Shown: piece after piece, positions 28,518 to 37,869 of the stretch
How the letters are laid out: every line of letters starts with the position of its first letter
Numbering within the stretch: the stretch's first letter is position 1
From: Bacteroidota bacterium
GTDB lineage: Bacteria > Bacteroidota > Bacteroidia > Chitinophagales > Chitinophagaceae
Direction of reading: 5' to 3'
Assembly (NCBI GenBank): GCA_016711825.1
Contig: JADJSG010000006.1
Span: forward strand, 124,001-188,000
Length of the DNA: 64,000 nt
Notes under the pieces: generated by a model
Told to the model about the DNA's origin: nothing
The model's input: the letters and a program-made list of their open reading frames with translations, nothing else
Databases searched by the model: none
Made by a program: the position numbers and the translations under genes

Positions 28518-29583
28518 ATGAATACAGCAATATTAAATACCGACATCGAAGAAGATGAATTACAGGATGAGGCCCCTAAGGAAAAATACATTTTTTTTGA
28601 TTTTATCATCGAAAAAGGTCAGGAACCATTACGAATTGATAAATACCTGATGACTAAAATAGCGAATGTAACCCGCAATAAAATACAACAAGCCATTGAT
28701 GATGAATGTGTGTATGTCAACGACAAATTAGTTAAACAAAACTATAAAATAAAACCCGAAGACCATATTGTTGCATATACCTTTCGGGAGCCAGAAAGTA
28801 CAGAAATTATTCCTGAAGATATTGCCCTCGACATCGTGTACGAAGATGACGATGTGTTGGTACTAAACAAACCCTTCAATATGGTGGTGCATCCAGGACA
28901 TGGCAATTATACAGGTACAGTAGTTAATGCCTTGGCCTATTATTTGCAACAAAAAAAGCGAAAACAAGGAGTTGTTACCACGCATTGGTCTGGTACACCG
29001 AATTGACAAAGACACCACTGGATTATTGGTGGTGGGCAAAAATGAAAAAGCAGTCTTGCATTTATCTAACCAGTTTATGGAGCATACTGTCAACAGACGG
29101 TATCAAGCATTGGTATGGGGCGATGTAGAAGAAAATGAAGGCACCATCGACACCTATATCGGGAGACATGAAAGAAATAGAAAAGTATTTACGGTATACG
29201 ACAAAGATGATGAAAAAGGTAAACATGCCATCACCCATTATAAAGTGATTGAACGTTTTAACTATGTAACCCTGATTGAATGTAAACTAGAAACGGGGCG
29301 TACCCATCAAATCAGGGTACATATGAAACATATCGGTCATACCTTGTTTAATGATGCCACCTATGGGGGCGATCGTGTATTAAAAGGAACGGTATTTAGC
29401 AAATACAAATCGTTTGTAGAAAATTGCTTTGCACTCTGTCCGCGTCAAGCTTTGCATGCCAAAACCTTAGGGTTTATACATCCTACTACAGGCAAAGAAA
29501 TGTTGTTTGAAAGTGAAATGCCTGCTGACATCCAAAGTGTGCTGGAACGATGGAAAGTATATGTAAAGGCAAAAGGGATTTGA
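28518..29583 (+). CDS. rluD: RluD-type 23S rRNA pseudouridine synthase, frame broken by one base
   Basis: Makes pseudouridines in 23S rRNA helix 69. The N-terminal S4 RNA-binding domain (LRIDKYLMTKIANVTRNKIQ...) and LVLNKPFNMVVHPGHG are in one frame. The catalytic HRIDKDTTGLLV and the rest are in another. The frames change within seven A at 28951-28957. With six A the sequence reads LQQKSENKELLPRIGLVHRID and the protein is a normal 354 residues. No other damage is visible, so a sequence error or very recent mutation is more likely than decay. The ATG at 28518 follows the promoter box closely. Confidence 0.9.
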
Positions 29584-29608
29584 TTGTAATTTTTTATTTT
29601 TACTTTTA
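29579..29608 (+). promoter_or_regulatory. Bacteroidota-type promoter for the 29626 gene
   Basis: TTTG at 29579-29582, an 18-base spacer and TACTTTTA at 29601-29608 (one mismatch to TAnnTTTG). It overlaps the end of rluD. The gene starts 17 bases downstream. Confidence 0.5.
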
Positions 29609-29625
29609 CAAAAAAATATAATTGT

Positions 29626-30219
29626 ATGAAAAAAATTGTTATTCTAAGTGTGATTTTATTCACCACCGTGATGTTTGCGCAAGCACAACGTATTAAAAAA
29701 TTAGAAGGTGATCCTAAAGCCCTTGCAGGTGAAACCAAATTGAATGTTTCCTTTACTTACAACAACATGAGTGTAGGTAAATTTGATAAAGAAGCTGATT
29801 ATATTGCTTCAAAAAAAGCCGATTACAACAAAAAAGAAGCTGGCAAAGGCGATACCTGGGAGCAGGCATGGGTTGGAGATCGTAAAGGCAGATATGAACC
29901 TAATTTTACAGAATTGTTTGAAAAAAATACCCCCTTTGCGTTAGGCAATTATCCAGATGCAAAATATACCCTTATCATCAATACAAGCAGAACAGAACCT
30001 GGTTACAATATCTATATCACACGCAAAAATGCAGAAATAGATATGGAAGTACAAATTGTTGAAACCGCAACAAAGCAATCTATAGCCAAATACAGTATCA
30101 AAAATGCCCCTGGTAGAACTTTTGGTGGCAATGATTACGATACAGGCGCACGCATAGAGGAAGCTTATGCAGCGGCTGGTAAACATTTTGGCAAAGAACT
30201 TAAAGGTGATGTAAAATAA
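29626..30219 (+). CDS. Exported protein of unknown function
   Basis: A 197-residue protein with signal peptide MKKIVILSVILFTTVMFAQAQ. The mature part has the pattern of an alpha/beta secreted protein (FTYNNMSVGKFDKEADYIASKK; YTLIINTSRTEPGYNIYITRKNAEIDMEV; an alanine-rich C-terminal helix) and no cysteines or catalytic motif that I recognise. The central strand-rich part resembles small Bacteroidota hypothetical proteins. It has its own promoter and terminator, so it is a single-gene unit. Confidence 0.6.
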   Translation: MKKIVILSVILFTTVMFAQAQRIKKLEGDPKALAGETKLNVSFTYNNMSVGKFDKEADYIASKKADYNKKEAGKGDTWEQAWVGDRKGRYEPNFTELFEKNTPFALGNYPDAKYTLIINTSRTEPGYNIYITRKNAEIDMEVQIVETATKQSIAKYSIKNAPGRTFGGNDYDTGARIEEAYAAAGKHFGKELKGDVK

Positions 30220-30244
30220 GGATTTTATTACACAATTTATCAAT

Positions 30245-30278
30245 AAAAGCAGACTTACCATTTCGTCTGCTTTTTTTA
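30245..30278 (+). terminator. Rho-independent terminator after the 29626 gene
   Basis: A nine-base perfect stem AAAGCAGAC/GTCTGCTTT (30246-30254 with 30265-30273), a ten-base loop, and T-rich sequence running on. It lies directly before the gldC promoter box. Confidence 0.8.
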
Positions 30279-30280
30279 TT

Positions 30281-30288
30281 TACTTTTG
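30281..30288 (+). promoter_or_regulatory. Bacteroidota -7 box for gldC
   Basis: TACTTTTG, matching TAnnTTTG, three bases after the terminator T-run and 22 bases before the gldC ATG. Confidence 0.55.
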
Positions 30289-30310
30289 CACCCTTAAATA
30301 AATATTTACC

Positions 30311-30658
30311 ATGGCACAAGGTTCTACCATATCACTCGATGTAGTATTAGACGATCAAAAAGTACCCGAAAAAATATATTGGACCGCCGCAGAAGGTGGT
30401 GTAGAAAAACCTACCGAAGCAAAAGCCTTTATGCTCAGTATTTGGGATGTTAATGAAAGCGCTGCACTTCGCATTGATCTATGGACAAAAAAAATGATGG
30501 TTGATGATATGAATGATTTCTTTTTTCAAACATTCATGACCATGGCTGATACTTATGAACGTGCAACCACCCATAAACATATAGCAGAAGATATCAGGGT
30601 GTTTTCAAAATCATTTAAGAAAAAGATGGAAGAAGAAATGAAAAAAAATCAATTGTAA
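30311..30658 (+). CDS. gldC: Gliding motility protein GldC
   Basis: A 115-residue cytoplasmic protein that matches GldC of gliding Bacteroidota: KIYWTAAEGGVEKPTEAKAFMLSIWD, LRIDLWTKKMMVDDMNDFFFQTFMTMADTYERAT and a lysine-rich tail. In Flavobacterium johnsoniae GldC supports but is not essential for gliding and T9SS function. It fits the presence of five T9SS cargo genes in this window. The gldB gene, often adjacent elsewhere, is not here. Confidence 0.88.
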   Translation: MAQGSTISLDVVLDDQKVPEKIYWTAAEGGVEKPTEAKAFMLSIWDVNESAALRIDLWTKKMMVDDMNDFFFQTFMTMADTYERATTHKHIAEDIRVFSKSFKKKMEEEMKKNQL

Positions 30659-30829
30659 TATCGGAAACGCTCCTATTCAGAGAACCTTTTTTTAAAATTG
30701 GATATCAGATTAAACACATCTTCGATGCTTTTCAATGTAAAGAATACAATGTGTAATATAGTGGCATAAAGTAATTTAAGAAAAAAAACCGATTGGTATT
30801 AGTTTTACATCATTAAAAACAAATCCTGC

Positions 30830-32037
30830 GTGCGAAAAATTATCAACGACCCCGTGCATGGTTTTATTACCATCGACAATGACCTTATCTATAGCCTCAT
30901 TTCACATCCGTATTTTCAACGGTTAAGAAGAATAAAGCAAATGGCATTGGCCTATTTGGTATATCCGGGAGCTGTGCATACGCGTCTTCATCATGCATTG
31001 GGTGCCTATCACTTAATGCAAAAAGCCATTGAAGAACTCAAACAAAAAGGGGTAGACATTAATGATGAAGAAGCACAAGGGGCAAAAATCGCCATTCTTT
31101 TACATGATATTGGTCATGGTCCTTTTTCACACGCCCTTGAACATACTTTGGTAGATGTTCATCATGAGGAATTATCGTTGTTGATCATGGAAAAATTGAA
31201 TGAGGAATACGAAGGAAAATTGCAAGTTGCTATCGACATATTTACAGGAAAGTATCCTAAAACATTTTTGCATCAACTGGTAAGTTCACAACTTGATGTC
31301 GACAGGCTTGATTATCTTGCAAGAGATAGTTTTTTTACAGGAGTTTCTGAAGGCGTGGTGGGTTATGAAAGAATTATTAAAATGCTCACTGTACATGAGG
31401 GCGAATTGGTTGTAGAAGAAAAAGGGATTCATTCCATTGAAAAATTTTTAATCTCACGACGTTTAATGTATTGGCAAGTGTATTTGCATAAAACGGTTTT
31501 GAGCTCTGAACTGATGTTAGTCAATATTTTAAAAAGAGCTAAAACCCTTTCCCAGCAAGGACAGATATTGTTTGCTACACCTGCTATGCATTTTTTTTAC
31601 AACAACCTTTTTCTATCCATGATTTTCATGCCAACAAGCAGTGCCTGCAACAATTTTTGTTATTAGACGACAACGATGTCATCAGTTCTATCAAGGTATG
31701 GACCACCCATGAAGATGCAATATTGGCTGATTTGTGTACACGACTTCATAACAGGCATTTATTTAAAGTAAAATTTTTAGATACTGAAACCGACCTTGAA
31801 ATTGAGCAATGGAAACAATCTTTGAAACAAGCCTACGAGCTTTCGGATACTGCCATTGATTATTACTTCATCCGAGATGTGACCAGTAATAAAACGTATC
31901 AAGATGGCGATGAACAAATCAGTATTTTATATAAAAATGGTGTGATAAAATCAATATCAAAAGTTGAGAATACATTAATTACAGCTGAATTATTAGTACC
32001 CATAAAAAAACATTACATTTGCTATTTGAGAAAATAA
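30830..32037 (+). CDS. HD-domain phosphohydrolase (COG1078, dNTPase-like), frame broken by one base
   Basis: Enzyme of about 402 residues in the HD superfamily, similar to deoxynucleotide triphosphohydrolases. The N-terminus has DPVHGFI and the metal site H...HD (RLHHALGAYHL; LLHDIGHGPFSHALEH). VDRLDYLARDSFFTGV follows. The frame breaks in eight T at 31591-31598. With nine T the sequence continues as ATPAMHFFLQQPFSIHDF and joins the second segment, which ends at 32037. The start is GTG, because the frame has a stop 30 bases upstream and no ATG. It lies ten bases before lpxD, so it is likely in the same operon. Confidence 0.88.
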
Positions 32038-32047
32038 CATTATAAAT

Positions 32048-33091
32048 ATGAAATTTACGGCTCAGCAAATAGCCACATTGGTGCAGGGTGAAATTGAAGG
32101 CGATGCAAATACAACAGTGCAAGCAATTGCAAAAATTGAAGACAGTAAAGACGGTTCATTATGTTTTTTAGCTAATACAAAATATGAAGATTATTTGTAT
32201 ACAACCCAAGCATCCATTGTATTAATCAATAAAGATTATATACTCAAAAAGCCAGTAAAACCCACTTTGATTCGGGTTAAAGATGCTTACAGTGCATTTG
32301 CTACTTTACTTCAAACCTATCAGGAAATTATTAGCAGTAAACCAAAAGTAGGTATTGAATCTCACAGCTTTGTAGCCTCAGATGCAGTATTGCAGGAAGG
32401 CGTTTATATTGGTGCTTTTAGTTATATCAGCGAAAAAGTAGTCATCGGACAACAATCAAAAATATATCCTGGTTCATTTATAGGTGAACATGTAAGCATT
32501 GGAAGTCATACGATCATACATCCTGGAGTAAAAATATACAAAGATTGTGTGATTGGCGATCATGTGATTATCCATTCGGGTGCCGTGATAGGCAGCGATG
32601 GGTTTGGCTTTGCTTATGAAAATGGCAAGTTTAACAAAATCCCCCAGCTAGGTAATGTAGTGATAGAAAACGATGTGGAAATAGGAGCTAACTGCAGCAT
32701 TGACCGGGCTACAATCGGATCAACGCTTATTAAAAAAGGAGCTAAACTGGACAATTTAATACAAATTGCACACAATGTAGAAATCGGTGAAAATACAGTC
32801 ATTGCAGCTCAAGCGGGCATATCAGGAAGCAGTAAAATTGGCAACCATGTCATGATAGGTGGGCAAGCAGGTATCGTAGGTCATATCAAAATAGCAGCAG
32901 GTACCAAAATCAATGCACAAAGTGGGGTTTCAAAAGAAATTAAAGAAAACGGCACATCGATTACAGGGTCACCTGCATTTGAATATAAATCAGCCTTAAA
33001 AAGTCAGGCTGTTTTTAAAAACCTACCCAGCTTATTGCAACGTGTAAATCAATTAGAGCAAGCCTTAAATGAATTGCAAAACAAAAAATAA
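32048..33091 (+). CDS. lpxD: UDP-3-O-acylglucosamine N-acyltransferase LpxD
   Basis: Third step of lipid A synthesis: adds the N-linked hydroxyacyl chain to UDP-3-O-acylglucosamine. The 347 residues begin with the uridine-binding domain (FTAQQIATLVQGEIEGDANTTVQAIAKIE) and continue with a left-handed beta-helix of hexapeptide repeats (about 110-300). The active-site histidine lies in IQIAHNVEIGENTVIAAQAGISG, and a C-terminal helix ends it. It is followed 30 bases later by lpxC/fabZ, the usual Bacteroidota order. Confidence 0.95.
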   Translation: MKFTAQQIATLVQGEIEGDANTTVQAIAKIEDSKDGSLCFLANTKYEDYLYTTQASIVLINKDYILKKPVKPTLIRVKDAYSAFATLLQTYQEIISSKPKVGIESHSFVASDAVLQEGVYIGAFSYISEKVVIGQQSKIYPGSFIGEHVSIGSHTIIHPGVKIYKDCVIGDHVIIHSGAVIGSDGFGFAYENGKFNKIPQLGNVVIENDVEIGANCSIDRATIGSTLIKKGAKLDNLIQIAHNVEIGENTVIAAQAGISGSSKIGNHVMIGGQAGIVGHIKIAAGTKINAQSGVSKEIKENGTSITGSPAFEYKSALKSQAVFKNLPSLLQRVNQLEQALNELQNKK

Positions 33092-33121
33092 TTTTTTAAA
33101 CTTTGAAAAAAAGAAAATACT

Positions 33122-34528
33122 ATGAATACTCATAAGGCAAATCAACAGACGCTAAAAAGTGAATTTGTAATAGAAGGCGTTGGTTTACATACAGGTGTAC
33201 ACACAGTGATGACAGTAAAACCAGCAGCTCCTGGGCATGGCATTAAATTTCAACGAATAGATATAACAGGTGAACCCATCGTAAAAGCAGACGTCGATTA
33301 TGTAGTAGACACATCGAGAGGTACCACCCTGGAATTAAATGGTGCCCGTGTAGCCACTGTAGAACATATCCTTGCGGCCCTTACAGGAATGGGTATCGAT
33401 AATGCCTTGATACAACTCACCGCAGAAGAAATTCCTATTATGGATGGTAGCTCCAAATTGTTTGTCGACGCCATTGACAAAGTAGGTATCGAAGAGCAAA
33501 ATGCGAAAAAGATCTATTTTTCTATCGATACCAATATAGCATATACTGATGACGACAAAAATGTAGAAATGGTAGCCACCCCTAGTACTGAATATAAAAT
33601 CACCACCATGATTGATTTTAATTCAACGGTATTGGGTACCCAACATGCCTATTTAAAAAGTTTAAAAAGTTTTAAAAAAGAAATTGCCCCTTGTCGAACA
33701 TTTTGTTTTTTACATGAAATTGAATTTTTGTACAACAACAATTTGATAAAAGGAGGCGATTTAGACAATGCTATTGTGGTGGTAGACCGGGTGCTTGGTA
33801 AGGAAGAATTAGATAAGTTGGCCAAAATGTTTAATAAGCAAAGTATAGAAGTAGTGCAAGAAGGTATTTTAAACAATCTTGATCTTCATTTTACCAATGA
33901 ACCAGCCCGTCACAAATTACTTGATATTGTAGGCGATCTTACCTTGGTGGGTTATCCGATTAAAGCCAATATTATTGCTTATAGACCAGGTCATAAAGCC
34001 AATATTGCATTTGCAAAAAAAATAAAAGAGTATATCAAGAAAAATAAAAGCATGCTGGATGTGCCTGTTTATGACCCTACCCTACCTGCTATTTACGACA
34101 TCAATTATATTTCAAAATTACTTCCCCATCGTTATCCATTTTTGTTAGTCGATAAAATCATCGAACTCAGTGACAATCATATTATCGGTGTAAAAAATGT
34201 AACGGTCAATGAGCCTTGTTTTACAGGTCATTTTCCAGATAATCCTGTCTTTCCGGGTGTATTGCAATTAGAAGCCTTAGCCCAAACAGGCGGAGTATTG
34301 GTGTTGAACAATCAAGGCGGACCAGAAAAAAAATTCGATACGTATTTTCTAAAAATTGATAATGCCCGATTTAAACAAAAAGTAATGCCTGGTGATACCT
34401 TAATCATGAAAATGGAACTTACCCAACCTATACGCAGGGGAATTTGTGAAATGAAAGGTACAGCCTATGTAGGTAATAAAATTGTTTGCGAAGCTGATTT
34501 GATGGCACAAATTGTACCCAGGGCTTAG
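33122..34528 (+). CDS. lpxC/fabZ: Bifunctional UDP-3-O-acyl-N-acetylglucosamine deacetylase / 3-hydroxyacyl-ACP dehydratase (LpxC-FabZ fusion)
   Basis: A 468-residue fusion. The LpxC part (about 1-310) carries the zinc ligands in ATVEHILAAL and in ARHKLLDIVGDL, and it commits UDP-GlcNAc to lipid A. The FabZ part (about 325-468) has the catalytic histidine in LLPHRYPFLLVDKI and the glutamate in FPGVLQLEALAQ, and it makes trans-2-enoyl-ACP. The fusion is characteristic of Bacteroidota and may balance lipid A and phospholipid synthesis. It follows lpxD closely. Its stop abuts the stop of the facing gene with no base between. Confidence 0.95.
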   Translation: MNTHKANQQTLKSEFVIEGVGLHTGVHTVMTVKPAAPGHGIKFQRIDITGEPIVKADVDYVVDTSRGTTLELNGARVATVEHILAALTGMGIDNALIQLTAEEIPIMDGSSKLFVDAIDKVGIEEQNAKKIYFSIDTNIAYTDDDKNVEMVATPSTEYKITTMIDFNSTVLGTQHAYLKSLKSFKKEIAPCRTFCFLHEIEFLYNNNLIKGGDLDNAIVVVDRVLGKEELDKLAKMFNKQSIEVVQEGILNNLDLHFTNEPARHKLLDIVGDLTLVGYPIKANIIAYRPGHKANIAFAKKIKEYIKKNKSMLDVPVYDPTLPAIYDINYISKLLPHRYPFLLVDKIIELSDNHIIGVKNVTVNEPCFTGHFPDNPVFPGVLQLEALAQTGGVLVLNNQGGPEKKFDTYFLKIDNARFKQKVMPGDTLIMKMELTQPIRRGICEMKGTAYVGNKIVCEADLMAQIVPRA

Positions 34529-34891
34529 TTATTGGGGCATGCTGTTTTGCACCCAGCATGAAATGGTTTTAATGTTGGCTTCACTTAATTTGGAAGCGCC
34601 TTGTGGCATGGCATCATACCCACTTAAATGTTGTATACTTCCCAGAAACGAATTGTTTGAAGCTATACTTTTGGTAGTTGTATAGGTACTTAAATCTTTA
34701 CCATCTGCTTTATTACTTGCACTATGACAACCTGATGTAGCACAATGCTGATCCATCAAAGGTTTTATATCAGTGGTATATGTAGGTGTAATACCCGTAC
34801 AATCATAGGTAGTAGGTGTAGTTGTTTTTTTAGTACAGGCGAAACTAAAAATAATTAATACCATAAAAGTAGTGATAGCTGTTGTTTTCAT
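34529..34891 (-). CDS. Small c-type-cytochrome-like lipoprotein
   Basis: A 120-residue lipoprotein with lipobox FSFAC (cysteine near residue 19). The mature part has one heme-like motif, HCATSGCHSAS, with four residues between the cysteines (CX4CH) rather than two. A possible distal methionine is in YDAMPQGASKL and a terminal cysteine is in ISCWVQNSMPQ. The layout resembles small cytochromes of Bacteroidota and planctomycetes. Heme attachment is inferred and not certain. It converges exactly with lpxC/fabZ. Confidence 0.65.
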   Translation of the reverse strand: MKTTAITTFMVLIIFSFACTKKTTTPTTYDCTGITPTYTTDIKPLMDQHCATSGCHSASNKADGKDLSTYTTTKSIASNNSFLGSIQHLSGYDAMPQGASKLSEANIKTISCWVQNSMPQ

Positions 34892-35142
34892 ATTATTAAA
34901 TTAAGAGGTGAATTTACAACATTTATTATTTCGATTAAAGTCTTTATATTGAATTTATGATCCCTGCTCTTTTAAGACTAAAACATTCAAGATTTATACC
35001 TATGATACAATGTAACAATCCATTTATTTAATGTGGAAATAAATGGTGTCATGGCATTACAATCGAGATTTACCTATGGAAGATTTAGTCTTTGCTTTCA
35101 ATTTATTTAGTTTAAATTGCATATAAATTAAATCTGCCCGCT

Positions 35143-35493
35143 ATGAAACTACTTTATGTTATATTTAGTCTTTGCCTTTTTAGTGCTTGTTCTACCAAAA
35201 AAGTAACCGAATTTAATATCACCAACAACAATAATTATCCAATATCTGTCAAGGTAACCACGAATAATGTGTCTCAAACATTTGCAGGTATTAAGGCGGG
35301 CGAAAAGTTTACAGGTTTATACGATTGGACTACCTTAGAAAAAAAAGAAGGGCAATGGGTATTCAGGGTTCAAAACGACCAAACCCAAGGCGCTGATGAA
35401 TTTACTCATGGCTATTATACCAATGGTGAGTTGTTTAATTATGTGACCCTTGATTGCAAAGGGGATCAGTTAAAAGTGCAGATTTCAGAATAA
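35143..35493 (+). CDS. Small lipoprotein of unknown function
   Basis: A 116-residue protein with a lipoprotein signal (lipobox FSAC, cysteine about residue 16). The mature part is a short beta-rich domain (FNITNNNNYPISVKVTTNNVSQTFAGIKAGEKFTGLYDW), similar in look to immunoglobulin-like lipoproteins. I do not recognise a family. It is followed by a bidirectional terminator. Confidence 0.55.
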   Translation: MKLLYVIFSLCLFSACSTKKVTEFNITNNNNYPISVKVTTNNVSQTFAGIKAGEKFTGLYDWTTLEKKEGQWVFRVQNDQTQGADEFTHGYYTNGELFNYVTLDCKGDQLKVQISE

Positions 35494-35510
35494 AAATACC
35501 CATCAATAAA

Positions 35511-35540
35511 AAAGGGCTATCTTATTAAGATAGCCCCATT
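35511..35540. terminator. Bidirectional terminator between the lipoprotein gene and the Sus operon
   Basis: GGGCTATCTTA at 35514-35524 and TAAGATAGCCC at 35526-35536 are perfect inverted arms. A/T-rich flanks on both sides allow termination in both directions, between two facing genes. Confidence 0.75.
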
Positions 35541-35561
35541 TAAATATTAAATTTATTGTGA

Positions 35562-36209
35562 TTACTGTTTTACAAAAGTTCTTAAAGCAGGGCCAAAACT
35601 AGCGTTTACCACATACCAAGCATAAGAGGTATCTACACCAGAAATTGTCAATGTTTCACCAGTACAGTCGATCTCTCCTACATTAGAAGTGCTTTGTAAA
35701 GGAAAATCAATGGTGGTATCGTTGATTTGTACAAAATAACCTACAACTGGCAATGAAGGTGCTCCACCTACATTATCAACCTCATATAATCCATTGGCTA
35801 TTTGGGTTAAATTTACGATAGCACCATTTGCAGTTCTTGCATACTCACCACTTAAGTTCCAGGCTGGGTCTATATCTGTCACTGCAATGGCCACATTTGT
35901 AGAACTGATGTATCCAAATTTGTTTTTTGATTTTATCGGTACTACATATAAACCAGGCGTATTTACATCAATACTGCTTGCATCTAATGATACAGGATAA
36001 CTCTCTTTTATAATGGAGTCGTAGGCCGTTGCAGCTACTGCTGGTAAAGAACCACCTACAGGTATGCTATAAAACTGACTTCCTAAAATAGTAATGGTTG
36101 GGTATGATGCTTTTTCTACAGAAGAAACATTATCTGGCACTTTTCTGCAGGCAGTCATACTTACAAAAACTGCTAAGGCAATTGATAACGATATTTTTAT
36201 TTTATTCAT
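35562..36209 (-). CDS. Surface lipoprotein downstream of SusD (accessory binding protein, family not assigned)
   Basis: A 215-residue lipoprotein (lipobox MTAC, cysteine near residue 21). The first half looks like an immunoglobulin-like domain (ITILGSQFYSIPVGGSLPAVAATAYDS; GLYVVPIKSKNKFGYIS). The second half is unclassified beta-rich sequence. It is the third gene of a SusC-SusD operon, 27 bases after susD. By position it may be a SusE/F-like accessory surface protein, but the ligand is unknown. Confidence 0.6.
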   Translation of the reverse strand: MNKIKISLSIALAVFVSMTACRKVPDNVSSVEKASYPTITILGSQFYSIPVGGSLPAVAATAYDSIIKESYPVSLDASSIDVNTPGLYVVPIKSKNKFGYISSTNVAIAVTDIDPAWNLSGEYARTANGAIVNLTQIANGLYEVDNVGGAPSLPVVGYFVQINDTTIDFPLQSTSNVGEIDCTGETLTISGVDTSYAWYVVNASFGPALRTFVKQ

Positions 36210-36236
36210 TTTAAATCTTGTTTTTAGTTAATTATA

Positions 36237-37846
36237 TTAATTAGCGTCCCACCACATTTTTTGTGTTACTTGTTTCACACCTGGGAAATTGGCATTTAAG
36301 TTAATTTCTTCTGTTGGATAGATAAATCGAACTGGTTTGCTGGCTCCGATCAATGAATTGACAGAAGTTACTAAGAAATCAGGGTAACCCGTTCTTCTCC
36401 ATTCTGTCCATGCTTCAAATCCTTGATTACCACACATTGAAAACCATTTTTGGGTAACAATGTGTCTGATTTTTTCTTGTGTTGTACCTGCCGCCGGATA
36501 ACTACCCCAATTAGTGGCAGGTAAGTTGGTATTTGCTACGGTATCACCACCTAAATAACCAGTAACGGTATCGCCATGAATATATCTGTAAATAGCATAA
36601 TCTAAATTCACCACAAATTCGTTAAGTTCACCAGGTAATGAATCTCTAATGATTTCTTCTACATCAGCATCTGTAAGGTAAGCTTTGAAACTTTCAGCGA
36701 TACCAGCTTCAAATAATTCCTGATCGGTACCAGCCCCAATTAACCAGCCTCTTGCAGTAGCTTCAGCTTGTAAAAATAAACTCTCATACACTGAAATGAA
36801 TTTTACAGGTGCTGCACCTGATTCATCGTTGTTTGCTTCAGCACCAACATAATGGCTCGCAATAGATTTGCCAGCTGCAGTTGCTGCATTATTAAAGTCG
36901 CCTTGTGCTATACCCACAACGCCTGAAGCAGTTGGGTTATAAAAAATGTAAGCTCTAGGGTCAAAGTTTGAATTTAAACTATCTATACATGTTTTACTAC
37001 CATAGATATTTTGTGTATTACCAACACCTACGATTTCAGAATATAATGGATTTTGACTTCCGCCTGAAGTTGAAAAAGAAATTTTAGCTTCTTCAGATGC
37101 AGACATGATAAAACCATTGAAAGTTGGATCAGTTGAGATAGAAGTGATGATAGCTTGCGATTTTGTAGGATTAATTTCTGATAAACGCAAAGCAACTTTT
37201 AGTTTTAAGGTATTACCAAATATTCTCCATTTGTTCATATCGCCACCATACATCAAATCGTCTCCGCCTGGTTGGATAGGTGCATTTTCATCAATCAAAG
37301 CTAAACACTCGTCAATTTTTGTCACAATACCATCATAAATAGCAGATTGTGCATCGTAGGCAGGTGATACAATACCGCCATCAACATCTAATGCTTTCAA
37401 TGCTTCTTTATAAGGCGCATCGCCCCAGGCATCGGTGATTACTTGAAAAGTATAGGCTGTTAGCAAACCTGCAACTGCCATGTATTGTTTGTTATTCTTT
37501 TTACTGGATGTATTGTACACATAGTTTAAATCAGTTAATGCAGATGCATATAACAATCTCCATGAAGTATTATAGTTATCAGAAGAAGGCTGATTTTGAT
37601 CGTATTGTTTGTACTGATTTGCCAAAGGCGATTGTGTCCAATATTGTGCCCAAAACGAACCATTAATTTGAAACTGACCGCCCACTACATGTGCAATGGC
37701 AACTTGTGCTGAAGGCAATACCAACTCAACGCCTGGGTTATTGGCAATGTTTGGATTGGTATTTACATCCAGAAATTTTTACAACTACCGGCAAACAAAG
37801 TACCTATAGCTAAAAAAGTGATTATTTTATATTTATTATATTTCAT
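36237..37846 (-). CDS. SusD/RagB-like outer-membrane lipoprotein, frame broken by one base
   Basis: Substrate-binding partner of a SusC channel. The body matches the SusD-like 2 type: LPSAQVAIAHVVGGQF...WAQYWTQSPLANQY, alpha-helical TPR-like segments, RIFGNTLKLKVALRLS and GFEAWTEWRRTGYP. The lipoprotein start at 37844-37846 reads MKYNKYKIITFLAIGTLFAG followed by SCK, and then goes out of frame in five A (plus-strand T at 37776-37780). With six A it continues as KKFLDVNTNP and gives about 536 residues. It lies 23 bases after susC. The signal and lipobox cysteine are seen only in the corrected frame. Confidence 0.9.
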
Positions 37847-37869
37847 TTCTTTTGTTTTAATATTAATTT

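Noticed and set aside
28950..28959. Programmed -1 frameshifting in rluD at the A-AAA-AAG heptamer
   Set aside because: The heptamer is present, but joining the two frames needs a +1 (or -2) change, the wrong direction for -1 slippage.
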